NCBI RefSeq assembly: GCF_004364345.1
Contig: NZ_SOCA01000003.1
Location: 248,001 to 312,000, forward strand
DNA from: Prosthecobacter fusiformis
GTDB lineage: Bacteria > Verrucomicrobiota > Verrucomicrobiia > Verrucomicrobiales > Verrucomicrobiaceae
Length of the DNA: 64,000 nucleotides
Reading direction: 5' to 3'
Part shown: in pieces, positions 1-9,862 of the stretch
Layout of the letters: each line of letters starts with the position of its first letter
How positions within the stretch are numbered: position 1 is the first letter of the stretch
Notes under the pieces: generated by a model
What the model saw: the letters and a program-made list of their open reading frames with translations, nothing else
Database searches by the model: none
Told to the model about the DNA's origin: nothing
Program-made: the position numbers and the translations under genes

Positions 1-1
1 G

Positions 2-1033
<1,032 letters not shown>

Positions 1034-1050
1034 ACGCTGACCTCCTGAAT

Positions 1051-1719
1051 ATGCGAAGCGTGATGACATCGCAGCCGAAAGGTTGCAGCAATTGTGAAAG
1101 CCCAGGAGGGTCCGCGAATCGTCGATTCATCCCAGGATTCGCGATGGCAGTTGTCCTCACGCTTCTCGTTTCATGTGGTCAAAAAAAGACGGTCCAGGTC
1201 CCTACACCGCCACCTTCTCCAAAACCTGTGGTCGTTTCCGAAGCTCAGATTGAGGCCGAGCTAAACAAGGCTTTGGCTGAAGATCCCAGGGATACACAGG
1301 CAATAAGAAATGATGAACTGGCCGATGAGGCCGATGACATCATCGCCCAATACCCTGACAAAAACGCTGCTGACTTGCTGAATACACCCGAAGTTAAACC
1401 GAGCCTGATGAAGGCGCTGGAAAAGCTAGGACAGGACAAGGCCCTGCAAGGCAAGATCAACTCCACCGTGGAGTTGGCGGCCCAGATGCAAGGTCTATCC
1501 GGTGAGCCCGGCTCTGTGCGTCTGGACATGGACATTTCGAAATACGATGACCAGCGCAAGTCCCACTTGTTGCAGGCTGTCCTTTCGGAAGACCCCAAAC
1601 GCATCGTCGGCTTCCTCGTCGAGGAGATCGGTGAAGCTACGCCAGAGCTGAGCTATGGCGGTGTCGAGCGCGCCAGTAATGGTGTCGCCATCAAAGAAAA
1701 TCAGCCTCCGGCGAAATAA
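1051..1719 (+). CDS. Putative lipoprotein of unknown function
   Basis: This 222-residue protein has Arg-Arg, a hydrophobic run and the lipobox LVSC (Cys at about residue 42), so it is probably exported and lipid-anchored. A Pro-rich linker follows (VPTPPPSPKP), then an acidic helical domain of about 170 residues with no family I recognise. The next in-frame Met, at base 1144, would leave only about ten residues before the lipobox Cys and no basic n-region. The start therefore probably lies upstream, at 1051 or 1066. No good Shine-Dalgarno sequence precedes either. It lies 17 bases after dnaK on the same strand and may be co-transcribed. An inverted repeat (CGCGAATC/GATTCGCG, 1113-1143) lies inside its 5' region. 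Confidence 0.75.
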   Translation: MRSVMTSQPKGCSNCESPGGSANRRFIPGFAMAVVLTLLVSCGQKKTVQVPTPPPSPKPVVVSEAQIEAELNKALAEDPRDTQAIRNDELADEADDIIAQYPDKNAADLLNTPEVKPSLMKALEKLGQDKALQGKINSTVELAAQMQGLSGEPGSVRLDMDISKYDDQRKSHLLQAVLSEDPKRIVGFLVEEIGEATPELSYGGVERASNGVAIKENQPPAK

Positions 1720-1775
1720 TTTCCGCCCGTCTTCGACTTCTCCTCTCCCGCAATTTTCCCCTCAAAAAAATTTCC

Positions 1776-1820
1776 GCCCGGCTGGCCGCCACACATGTCA
1801 TGCGTGACTGCGAGCCGGGC
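1776..1820 (+). promoter_or_regulatory. Inverted repeat upstream of groES
   Basis: GCCCGGCT (1776-1783) and AGCCGGGC (1813-1820) form a perfect 8-bp inverted repeat with a 29-base spacer, about 55 bases before the groES start. It is not a CIRCE element (TTAGCACTC-N9-GAGTGCTAA), and no CIRCE-like sequence is visible here. It could be a leader stem or an operator. No T-run follows it. Confidence 0.35.
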
Positions 1821-1874
1821 AGATGAACCAAACCAAACAGAACAACTAAACCGCTAGCAGAAAATAGACCAACT

Positions 1875-2171
1875 ATGGCTACCGCAATCACCCCGCTTGG
1901 ACGCCGCGTCCTCCTCAAGCGCTCCATCAGCGAAGAAAAAACCGCCGGTGGGATCTTCCTCCCCGACACCGCCAAAGAAAAGCCACAGGAAGCTGAAGTG
2001 CTCGCCCTTGGCACTGGCAAAGATGACGAAGGCAAAGACGTCAGCACTCTTTTCACCGTGAAGGCTGGCGACAAAGTGCTCATCTCCAAGTACGGCGGCA
2101 CCGAAGTCAAGGTCAACGGTGAGGACCTCCTCATCGTCAACGAAACCGACATCCTCGGTATCATCGCCTAA
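1875..2171 (+). CDS. groES: Co-chaperonin GroES (Hsp10)
   Basis: GroES is the lid of the GroEL folding chamber in the cytoplasm. The 98-residue length is typical. Family features include the N-terminal [10 protein letters not shown], the mobile loop with [14 protein letters not shown] (residues about 19-32), the [16 protein letters not shown] strand and the C-terminal [12 protein letters not shown]. groEL follows after a 135-base spacer that is full of small hairpins, so the two genes are most likely one operon. Confidence 0.98.
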   Translation: MATAITPLGRRVLLKRSISEEKTAGGIFLPDTAKEKPQEAEVLALGTGKDDEGKDVSTLFTVKAGDKVLISKYGGTEVKVNGEDLLIVNETDILGIIA

Positions 2172-2177
2172 CCGGCC

Positions 2178-2221
2178 CAGGCATCCTGCCTGTTCCGAGT
2201 GAGCCGGATATCGTGTCCGGC
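2178..2221 (+). other. Two hairpins in the groES-groEL spacer
   Basis: CAGGCA-TCC-TGCCTG (2178-2192) and GCCGGA-TATCGTG-TCCGGC (2203-2221) are consecutive perfect stem-loops within the spacer. A third, weaker pairing (GCAGG with CCTGT) lies just downstream. There is no U-tract, so they are unlikely to be terminators. They could stabilise or process the mRNA, or set the GroES to GroEL ratio; that is inference. Confidence 0.5.
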
Positions 2222-2300
2222 AAATGCAGGTCTGAAGCCTGTGCACTTGAAGCAGGTGAGACTGCCCACCATTCACAACCCCACACCTCAAACACGCTAA

Positions 2301-3929
<1,629 letters not shown>

Positions 3930-3936
3930 TGAATTA

Positions 3937-3958
3937 ATGAGTTCTTTTTTGAACTCAT
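3937..3958 (+). other. Perfect stem-loop with a U6 loop after groEL
   Basis: ATGAGTTC (3937-3944) and GAACTCAT (3951-3958) pair perfectly around a loop of six T residues, eight bases after the groEL stop. The T-run is in the loop and not after the stem, so it is not a classical intrinsic terminator on either strand. It may protect the 3' end or act as a processing site. Confidence 0.6.
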
Positions 3959-4080
3959 CTCGGAGCGGCCTGTCTGTATAAGGGAGGCTACTCTTCAACC
4001 CTTTTGTCTTGAGAGAGCTGCCTCCGCATACCGGGAGCTTGCGGAGGCAGACCTTACGATAAAAACCCAAACCCCCAACG
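3959..4080 (+). ncRNA. Candidate small RNA or structured 3' UTR between groEL and its terminator
   Basis: No reading frame fits this 122-base stretch. It contains a 10-bp perfect stem, CTGCCTCCGC (4018-4027) with GCGGAGGCAG (4041-4050), and an alternative partner GGAGGC near 3984. It runs directly into a perfect intrinsic terminator. That arrangement suits an independent sRNA or a structured groEL 3' UTR. I do not recognise a tmRNA, SRP RNA or RNase P motif in it. Confidence 0.3.
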
Positions 4081-4112
4081 ACGGACCGGAAGGTAACTTC
4101 CGGTCCGTTTTT
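4081..4112 (+). terminator. Strong intrinsic terminator
   Basis: ACGGACCGGAAG (4081-4092) pairs perfectly with CTTCCGGTCCGT (4097-4108) across a GTAA (GNRA-type) tetraloop. Five T residues (4108-4112) close the structure. It ends transcription from groEL or from an RNA just upstream. Confidence 0.93.
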
Positions 4113-4180
4113 GTCTTCGGGCTGAAGCCTGGAATATTTTCCTCACTGGACAAAACGCGTGGCTGGACGCTTGATGAAAC

Positions 4181-4498
4181 ATGGATGACTTGGCCGCCCA
4201 GATGCAGCGTGATTTTGAAGAGATCGGGCGGACGCACATGCCTTTTGGAAAGTATGGCCCCCAGCACCATCCTCCGTATGGCGTGCCCATCTATGACATC
4301 CCGGCGGAATACCTGGGCTGGTTTGCTAACAAAGCAGGGTTTCCCAAAGGACGGCTGGGCACACTTTTGAAAATGGTGCACCAGATGAAAGTGGACGGTT
4401 CAGACATCGTCTTTGATGTCTTCCGCAAACAGCGCGGTGGACCCACCCGGCTGCGTCCAGAAAGAAAGAAGCGTTTTGATTTTCCTGACGCCGGTTAG
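4181..4498 (+). CDS. DUF3820-like small protein
   Basis: A 105-residue cytoplasmic protein. The segment MPFGKYGP, then IPAEYLGWFANKAGFPKGRLG and LLKMVHQMKVDG, matches the DUF3820 pattern (MPFGKYKG, then a xYLxWF core). That family is small and usually annotated as a putative regulator; its biochemistry is unknown to me. The C-terminus is basic. It stands alone between the groEL terminator and eda. The ATG at 4181 is chosen because the frame fits the family from there; a second ATG at 4185 is in another frame. Confidence 0.75.
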   Translation: MDDLAAQMQRDFEEIGRTHMPFGKYGPQHHPPYGVPIYDIPAEYLGWFANKAGFPKGRLGTLLKMVHQMKVDGSDIVFDVFRKQRGGPTRLRPERKKRFDFPDAG

Positions 4499-4607
4499 CG
4501 GGAGTTTCGGCGGTTTCAAGGGGTTGCCTCTATGGAAGATATAATTTTCATGTAACCCATGATCATCATTCCGGTACTGATGAAGGGACCTTAAATCCTT
4601 CTGACCT

Positions 4608-5240
4608 ATGAACGAGACATTTGATCTCCTCGCCCAGCACCGCGTCATTCCCACGGTGGTCATTGATGATCAAAGGGCCGCTAAACCACTATCGGATGCT
4701 TTGGTGGAAGGCGGTCTTCCCATCGTTGAGGTAATGCTGCGAACACCGGATTCACTCGCCGCCCTGGAGCGGATCATCGACAGGCGTGACATGATCGTGG
4801 GTGCGGGGACAGTGACGACGCTAGCCCAATTTGATGCGGCTTGGCGGCTGGGTGCACGCTTCATTGTGACTCCGGGTCTGGATGAAAACATTCTGCGTCA
4901 TGCTACGCGGCGGGATCTGCTGGTCATTCCAGGTGCGGTTACACCGACGGAGATCATGCAGGCGCAGAACTTGGGCGTCAAAATGGTGAAATTTTTCCCC
5001 AGTCATGTCTTCGGTGGCATGGCTGCCATCGAAGCCTTGGCAGGGCCGTTTTCACAAATGAAATTTCTTCCGACAGGCGGCATTCATCTTGAAAATCTGG
5101 CCTCGTATTTACAAAATCCTAGTGTCTTTGCCTGTGGCGGGAGCTGGATGGCCAAGCGGGAATGGGTGCAACAAGGTGAATGGGAAAAGATCCGCCAGGC
5201 CAGCATTCAAACGGTGAAGACGGTGTGCACAGGGATATAA
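4608..5240 (+). CDS. eda: 2-dehydro-3-deoxyphosphogluconate / 4-hydroxy-2-oxoglutarate aldolase
   Basis: A class I aldolase of the KDPG family that cleaves KDPG to pyruvate and glyceraldehyde 3-phosphate in the Entner-Doudoroff pathway or in uronate catabolism. The 210-residue length is typical. Visible motifs are IVEVMLRTP with catalytic Glu41, VGAGTV, FIVTPGLDENI, and the Schiff-base Lys128 in MVKFFPS, followed by LPTGGI. No Edd or KDG kinase gene is adjacent, so the pathway use cannot be told from context. A TATAAT hexamer lies at 4540-4545 but without a clear -35 box. Confidence 0.93.
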   Translation: MNETFDLLAQHRVIPTVVIDDQRAAKPLSDALVEGGLPIVEVMLRTPDSLAALERIIDRRDMIVGAGTVTTLAQFDAAWRLGARFIVTPGLDENILRHATRRDLLVIPGAVTPTEIMQAQNLGVKMVKFFPSHVFGGMAAIEALAGPFSQMKFLPTGGIHLENLASYLQNPSVFACGGSWMAKREWVQQGEWEKIRQASIQTVKTVCTGI

Positions 5241-5429
5241 AGTCTGCATAAGTGGACAAAACAGGTCCCGGCAGGGCCTATCCACGTCACAGGAATACGT
5301 GCGCGCTCAGCCCGACTGGGGCAGAGTGGCTGTGTTCGGTGTTGAGTGCTGACGAATCGTGGCCAGAATCCGCGTATAAGGAATCAGCGCCTCGCCGCTT
5401 ATCTTTACCAACCATTGCCAACCGCCCCC

Positions 5430-7316
5430 ATGTCCCGCCGCACCCTAGCTGAGTCCTACGAGCACGTCCCGACGCATATTTTCCCCAGTTCTGGCATTGC
5501 TGCCAAGGCCCTGGCTGAGGAAGTGAGGGCGCTGATTGAAGAACGGGCGAAAGAGGGGAAAAACGTGGTGCTGGGGATGGCCACAGGTTCTACGCCGGTG
5601 CCTTTTTATCGGGAGCTGATCCGCCTGCACAAGGAGGAAGGGCTGAGTTTCAAAAACGTCATCACCTTCAACCTGGACGAATATTATGGCCTGAGCGGTG
5701 ACCACCCGGAAAGCTATGCCTGCTTCATGCGGGAACAGATTTTTGATCACATCGACATCCCAAAGGCGAACATCAATATCCCGAGTGGCCTAGTCCCGGG
5801 AGATCAAGTTTTCGCCCACTGCCGTGAGTATGAAGAAAAAATGGACGCAGTAGGCGGCATTGATTTTCAAATTCTGGGGATTGGCCGAACGGGTCACATC
5901 GGCTTTAACGAACCGGGATCCAGCCGGGATTCCTTGACGCGCCGCATCACACTGGACCGGGTGACCCGCCAGGATGCAGCTGCTGATTTCCGCGGTGAGG
6001 AAAATGTGCCGCACTTTGCCATCACCATGGGGGTGGGCACCATTCTACGGGGCAAGAAGCTCGTCCTCATGGCCTGGGGGGAAAACAAGGCCGAGATGGT
6101 GGCCAAAGCGGTGGAGGGACCCGTGACCGAAGCCATTTCCGCCTCCTTCCTGCAAGACCATCCGGATGCTCGCTTCTTTATTGACAGTGGTGCTTCACGG
6201 GAGCTGACGCGAGTGAAGCTGCCCTGGCTGGTGGGACCGGTTTCCTGGACGCCGAGGGAGACACGCCGCGCCGTCTGCTGGCAGGCTTTTAAAACCAATC
6301 GACCGGTGCTGAAGCTGACCGATGAGCACTACAATGAGCATGGTCTGAGCGATTTGCTCTCCGAGCAGGGGCCGGCCTACCAACTCAACATCCGCATCTT
6401 TAACCAGCTCCAGCACACCATCACCGGCTGGCCGGGGGGCAAGCCGAACGAGGACGATACTTACCGTCCAGAACGTGCGACCCCTTATCCGAAGCGGGTG
6501 CTCGTCTTCAGTCCTGAACCCCAGGATGCCATCGTGGCCATGGGCAGCACCATTGAGCGACTGGTGGAGCAAGGCCATGACGTGCGGATCGTGGCTCTGA
6601 CCAGCGGCAGTTTGCGCATTGCCGACAGTGAGGCGGACAAATTTGCCGGTACACTTTTGGAACTGGCAGGGATTGTCAAAGACAGTCCTGCCTGGCAGAA
6701 CCAAACAGCCTATGCACGTGAGGTACTGCGCCTGCTGGAGGAGAAGGGTGAATTTGGCGAAGACACCCCCGTCCTGCGCCAGCTCAAAGGTCTGATCCTG
6801 CGAGGTGAACTACGCGATGCTGCCCATGCATGCTGTGTGGGCAATGACCATGTGACTTTCCTGGACCTGCCCTTCTACGAGCAAGGGCGTTACCGTCGGT
6901 TCAAGAGTTGTGAAGCGGATGTCGATGCATTGACCTCTCTGCTGCGGGAGCACAAGCCACATCAGATCTATGCCACCGGTGATGCAGCCGACCCGAGCAG
7001 CGTGGCAGGCATCTGCTTCAAGATTTTAGAGAAAACGCTCAAGACCTGCCGGGGCGAAGAGTGGGCGGGCAGCGCCAGCCTATGGCTCTACAGGGGCAAG
7101 GAAAAGCCGCTGGCAGCGCACGAGATCGACATGGCGGTACCGCTAAGCCCGATGCAGCTCGGGCGCAAAGGTCGTGCGCTTTCCCGCTACGGCTCGCTTT
7201 CCAGCCTTGAACTCTCGTCTCCAGAATCCAACCGCGAAAACGCCCGCCATTACGATGCACTCGGCCTCGCTGAATACGAGGCCATCGAGACATTTCAGAG
7301 GTGGAGCCGGGTATAA
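5430..7316 (+). CDS. Glucosamine-6-phosphate deaminase fused to a degenerate PIG-L/LmbE-like domain
   Basis: The first ~270 residues are a NagB/6-phosphogluconolactonase-fold deaminase that converts glucosamine 6-phosphate to fructose 6-phosphate and ammonia. ATGSTP, NLDEYYGL (Asp83, Glu84) and GIGRTGHIGFNEPGSS (His156, Glu161) are present. The position of E. coli Asp141 is Thr154; I recall this RTGH form in Bacteroidetes-type NagB fusions. From about residue 350 a PIG-L/LmbE-like domain follows. Its usual metal motif PHPDDD reads PEPQDA (362-367), and the later DPHGTH-type motif reads DPSSVA (521-526). Metal-dependent deacetylase activity is therefore unlikely. ATG at 5430 (MSRRTLAESYEHVPTH) is preferred over the 5346 codon, which would add 28 unconserved residues. 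Confidence 0.88.
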   Translation: MSRRTLAESYEHVPTHIFPSSGIAAKALAEEVRALIEERAKEGKNVVLGMATGSTPVPFYRELIRLHKEEGLSFKNVITFNLDEYYGLSGDHPESYACFMREQIFDHIDIPKANINIPSGLVPGDQVFAHCREYEEKMDAVGGIDFQILGIGRTGHIGFNEPGSSRDSLTRRITLDRVTRQDAAADFRGEENVPHFAITMGVGTILRGKKLVLMAWGENKAEMVAKAVEGPVTEAISASFLQDHPDARFFIDSGASRELTRVKLPWLVGPVSWTPRETRRAVCWQAFKTNRPVLKLTDEHYNEHGLSDLLSEQGPAYQLNIRIFNQLQHTITGWPGGKPNEDDTYRPERATPYPKRVLVFSPEPQDAIVAMGSTIERLVEQGHDVRIVALTSGSLRIADSEADKFAGTLLELAGIVKDSPAWQNQTAYAREVLRLLEEKGEFGEDTPVLRQLKGLILRGELRDAAHACCVGNDHVTFLDLPFYEQGRYRRFKSCEADVDALTSLLREHKPHQIYATGDAADPSSVAGICFKILEKTLKTCRGEEWAGSASLWLYRGKEKPLAAHEIDMAVPLSPMQLGRKGRALSRYGSLSSLELSSPESNRENARHYDALGLAEYEAIETFQRWSRV

Positions 7317-7355
7317 CCCGAAACCGATTTTCTCAATGAGGTGGGGCTTCCCAAG

Positions 7356-7673
7356 TTAGGAATACTTAACGTTCTTTCGAGGCTCCATCTCAAAGGCGGT
7401 GGCGTCCTGCTCGGCCACGTTGGGCTTCAGGACTTCCTCACGGAATTTGATGTAATGGGGGTCATCCTGGCAGATGGCCAGCTTGTCCATGCTCTCCACT
7501 TCCAGATAAACGAACCAGGGAAAGGGATCGTTGGGGTTGACGCGCTTGCCGGTTTTAACAGTGAGCACTTCCGGCACCCGCAGGAGGGCCATGCGTGCGC
7601 GGGACATCATGTCCTCCAATTTTTCTTCAGTAACCTCCGGCCTGAGTTTGTAGAGGCTGAGATAGGCGATCAT
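7356..7673 (-). CDS. Dabb (stress-responsive alpha/beta barrel) family protein
   Basis: A 105-residue cytoplasmic protein with the small ferredoxin-like Dabb pattern: LSLYKLRPEV at the N-terminus, LLRVPEVLTVKTGKRV in the middle and DPHYIKFREEVLKP near the end. These proteins usually form dimeric barrels, and some are small oxygenases or cyclases; no specific activity can be read here. The ATG at 7673 gives the family length; an open frame continues 59 codons upstream but overlaps nuoA. It follows nuoA by 13 bases on the same strand, so the two are probably co-transcribed. Confidence 0.75.
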   Translation of the reverse strand: MIAYLSLYKLRPEVTEEKLEDMMSRARMALLRVPEVLTVKTGKRVNPNDPFPWFVYLEVESMDKLAICQDDPHYIKFREEVLKPNVAEQDATAFEMEPRKNVKYS

Positions 7674-7686
7674 GGCAGGGAACGGG

Positions 7687-8061
7687 TCAGTTCTTCCAAT
7701 CCAGCACACCTTTGCGCCAGGCATACAGGAAGGCCACACCGAGGATGCTGATGAAACCGAGAGCTGCCCAGGCAATACCAAGGCCAAAAGTGGCCAGGTA
7801 ATCCTTATAGATGATGGCTCCTGGATAGAGAAAGACGACTTCGATATCAAAAAGCACGAAGAGCATCGCCACGACGTAAAACTTCACGCTGAAGCGGGGC
7901 TGGCCTTCCATCAGCGGCAGCATCCCGCACTCATAGGAGCTGTCTTTAATGGCTGTGCGCTTGGCGGATTTTCCAAACAAAACCGATACCAGAAGGGTGA
8001 CACCGGCAAACCCGCCCGCGAGGACGACTTGAAGAAGGACGGGGAGATAATTCTCAATCAT
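7687..8061 (-). CDS. nuoA: NADH-quinone oxidoreductase subunit A, isolated from other nuo genes
   Basis: A membrane subunit of complex I, 124 residues with three predicted transmembrane helices. Diagnostic motifs are SSYECGMLP with the loop Cys that senses the active/deactive state, RFSVKFYVVAMLFVLFDIE, and the acidic residues in helix 2. Other complex I genes are absent: nuoB is not upstream and a Dabb protein is downstream. Either the remaining subunits lie elsewhere or this is a second copy. A type II NADH dehydrogenase is encoded about 1.8 kb away on the other strand. Confidence 0.93.
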   Translation of the reverse strand: MIENYLPVLLQVVLAGGFAGVTLLVSVLFGKSAKRTAIKDSSYECGMLPLMEGQPRFSVKFYVVAMLFVLFDIEVVFLYPGAIIYKDYLATFGLGIAWAALGFISILGVAFLYAWRKGVLDWKN

Positions 8062-8158
8062 GACAGGGGAGAGGGGCGCGGAGTATTAAACGACCCTGGC
8101 CCCAGCGTCAAGGCGGCGGGTGACCACAATCCAAGGAGTTTCCATTCTCTGCCTTTTT

Positions 8159-8941
8159 TTACGGTGTCACGAAGACTCCACGGGCTGATTTTAAGCTGAT
8201 TTTTTGATTCCGCGCATAAGCCGCTGTGGCGCGCTCCCGCAAGGCATCTCCTTTTTCCCCAGCCAGCCAGCCGTCTAAAAGAGCATGCAGGAGGAATGAG
8301 CCTGGATACATGAACTGGGAGGTCATCAAAACAGGCTGGCCACCACTTTCCCGCAGGCCTTGGGTGAAATACGAGTGGCTTTTACAGCAGAGCACGGTCA
8401 CTGGCACCGGGGTATCCCCACGCTGGTTTTTGGGGAAAGGAGCGCTGAAATCCATCAGTCCATTGTGCCCGATGAAGGCCAGAAAGTGGGCTTGGCCGGA
8501 GCCTGGCAAATTCACTTCCCTTTCTCCCTCTCTGGCGAGGATTTCGGGGCCTGCCACGCCGCTAACACCCTGTAAAAAATCATCCATCATCTGTTTCATC
8601 TCAGCTCCGCGATAGGCATGAGCGACTAGCCAAACATCCTTCTGCCGGTGTTTAAAAATCAGCCTTTCCAGAACAGTTGCCGGGACAGGCTGTCTTTTAC
8701 TTTCCACGAGTCGCCAGGAAGCGGACCGTTTGAAGACCTGACGCATGCCGTCATCGCAGCCCCAATAGAGATTGCGGTCGGGGTCGTCTCCATTGCCAAT
8801 TTTGGCAGGCACCGGCACGATACCCTGAGTGGCATTATCACACAGAGCCACAAAAACGTGGATGACCTTCGGTGTCTCCGCCACTGCAAGCGCTGGCAGT
8901 CCGGCAATGAGGAAAAGACAGGCGAATGTACGGGTGATCAT
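8159..8941 (-). CDS. Secreted protein of unknown function
   Basis: 260 residues with an N-terminal signal peptide (TFACLFLIAGLPALAVA). After cleavage come conserved-looking blocks: HVFVALCDNATQGIVPVP, IGNGDDPDRNLYWG, VWLVAHAYRG, FLAFIGHNGLMDF and VTVLCCKSHSYFTQ. The repeated His, Cys and Asp positions in these blocks suggest a folded enzyme-like periplasmic domain, but I cannot name a family. The ATG at 8941 is preferred; a TTG two codons earlier is also possible. It does not overlap nuoA, which lies 97 bases downstream on the same strand. Confidence 0.7.
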   Translation of the reverse strand: MITRTFACLFLIAGLPALAVAETPKVIHVFVALCDNATQGIVPVPAKIGNGDDPDRNLYWGCDDGMRQVFKRSASWRLVESKRQPVPATVLERLIFKHRQKDVWLVAHAYRGAEMKQMMDDFLQGVSGVAGPEILAREGEREVNLPGSGQAHFLAFIGHNGLMDFSAPFPKNQRGDTPVPVTVLCCKSHSYFTQGLRESGGQPVLMTSQFMYPGSFLLHALLDGWLAGEKGDALRERATAAYARNQKISLKSARGVFVTP

Positions 8942-9019
8942 GATCAAGCTAAGAACCTCTGCGGAGGGGAATGTTCAACAGCCAAGGATGGCCTTAGATC
9001 AAGAGTAGCCTGCGGGGAC

Positions 9020-9739
9020 TCAGTGCGCAGGCACCAGTCCGTTCTTGACCGCGAAGGGATCCCACGAAGAATCGCGATGCCACTCGTGCTCAATTTCATC
9101 CGCCATCTTTTCAGCCAGCCGCAAGGTGAAGAGGCGGCTGATAACGTGGAGAGTCATGTCGATGCCTGCGGAAACACCGGAAGAAGTGACGATGCTACCA
9201 TCATCTACCCAACGTGCCTGCGGCACCCATTTGACGTTGTTTCCATAGCGGGTAGCGGCTTTCCAATAGGCTTTGTTGGTGGTGGCGGGGCGACCGTCCA
9301 GCAGCCCTGCGGCGGCGAGGATGGAGGCACCGTTGCAAACAGACATCGTGAGCCGTGCGCTTCCTGAACGTTCCCTCAGCCAAGAGAGCGTGGTTTCATC
9401 CTGCAATGCTTTGAACGCTCCAAAACCTCCTGGGACGAGGAGTAGATCCAGCGGTGGCGCGGTTGCGTAGTCATGCGTGGCAACTGTTTGCGGGCCTTGG
9501 GCACTGGAGATCGGACCTATCTTCTGGGAGATGGTGACGATGCTTACCCGTTGTTTCATATTGCCCCAAAGCTCAAGAGGGCCATACGCATCCAATAGCT
9601 CGAACCCGGGAAAAAGCAGGACGCCGAGTGTCAAGGTTTTGCCATCCTTGGCGGAGGCCTTGGTATCTGCGGCCTGTACTTCGAAGCAGAAAAGAGCCAT
9701 CAGAAGGCTAAGCAAAACGGGAAAACAAGGGCGACGCAT
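9020..9739 (-). CDS. Exported DJ-1/PfpI (GATase1-like) family protein
   Basis: 239 residues. A signal peptide (PVLLSLLMALFCFEVQA) is followed by a DJ-1/PfpI domain: LGVLLFPGFELLDAYGPLELW, LLLVPGGFGA, and the nucleophile elbow SVCNGASILAAAGLL with Cys135. The sequence resembles the isonitrile hydratase / AraC-N-terminal branch of the superfamily. A periplasmic or secreted location is unusual for it, so the substrate is open. The ATG at 9739 begins the signal peptide; an upstream extension of 23 codons looks non-coding. It is divergent from the type II NADH dehydrogenase gene. Confidence 0.85.
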   Translation of the reverse strand: MRRPCFPVLLSLLMALFCFEVQAADTKASAKDGKTLTLGVLLFPGFELLDAYGPLELWGNMKQRVSIVTISQKIGPISSAQGPQTVATHDYATAPPLDLLLVPGGFGAFKALQDETTLSWLRERSGSARLTMSVCNGASILAAAGLLDGRPATTNKAYWKAATRYGNNVKWVPQARWVDDGSIVTSSGVSAGIDMTLHVISRLFTLRLAEKMADEIEHEWHRDSSWDPFAVKNGLVPAH

Positions 9740-9862
9740 GAACCTGTGTGCCCGCGAGGTGAAGTTTGTATGACGCGCCGCTGCATATGACCTCTGCTTT
9801 CTGCACATCTGTCTGGCCTGTTGCTTGCTTGTCTAAAAGATGAAACTGCATTATTCAATCAC

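Noticed and set aside
1720..1874. CIRCE (HrcA) element upstream of groES
   Set aside because: No TTAGCACTC/GAGTGCTAA pair is present; only a GC-rich inverted repeat with a 29-base spacer is seen.
4081..4112. Possible SRP RNA apical motif (GGACCGGAAGG resembles the SRP RNA loop)
   Set aside because: The stem is fully paired and followed by a U-tract, so it is an intrinsic terminator, not the asymmetric SRP RNA loop.
8648..9367. 239-codon rightward frame opposite the secreted unknown and DJ-1 genes
   Set aside because: The leftward genes have signal peptides and a clear DJ-1 domain; the rightward frame spans both and has no motifs.
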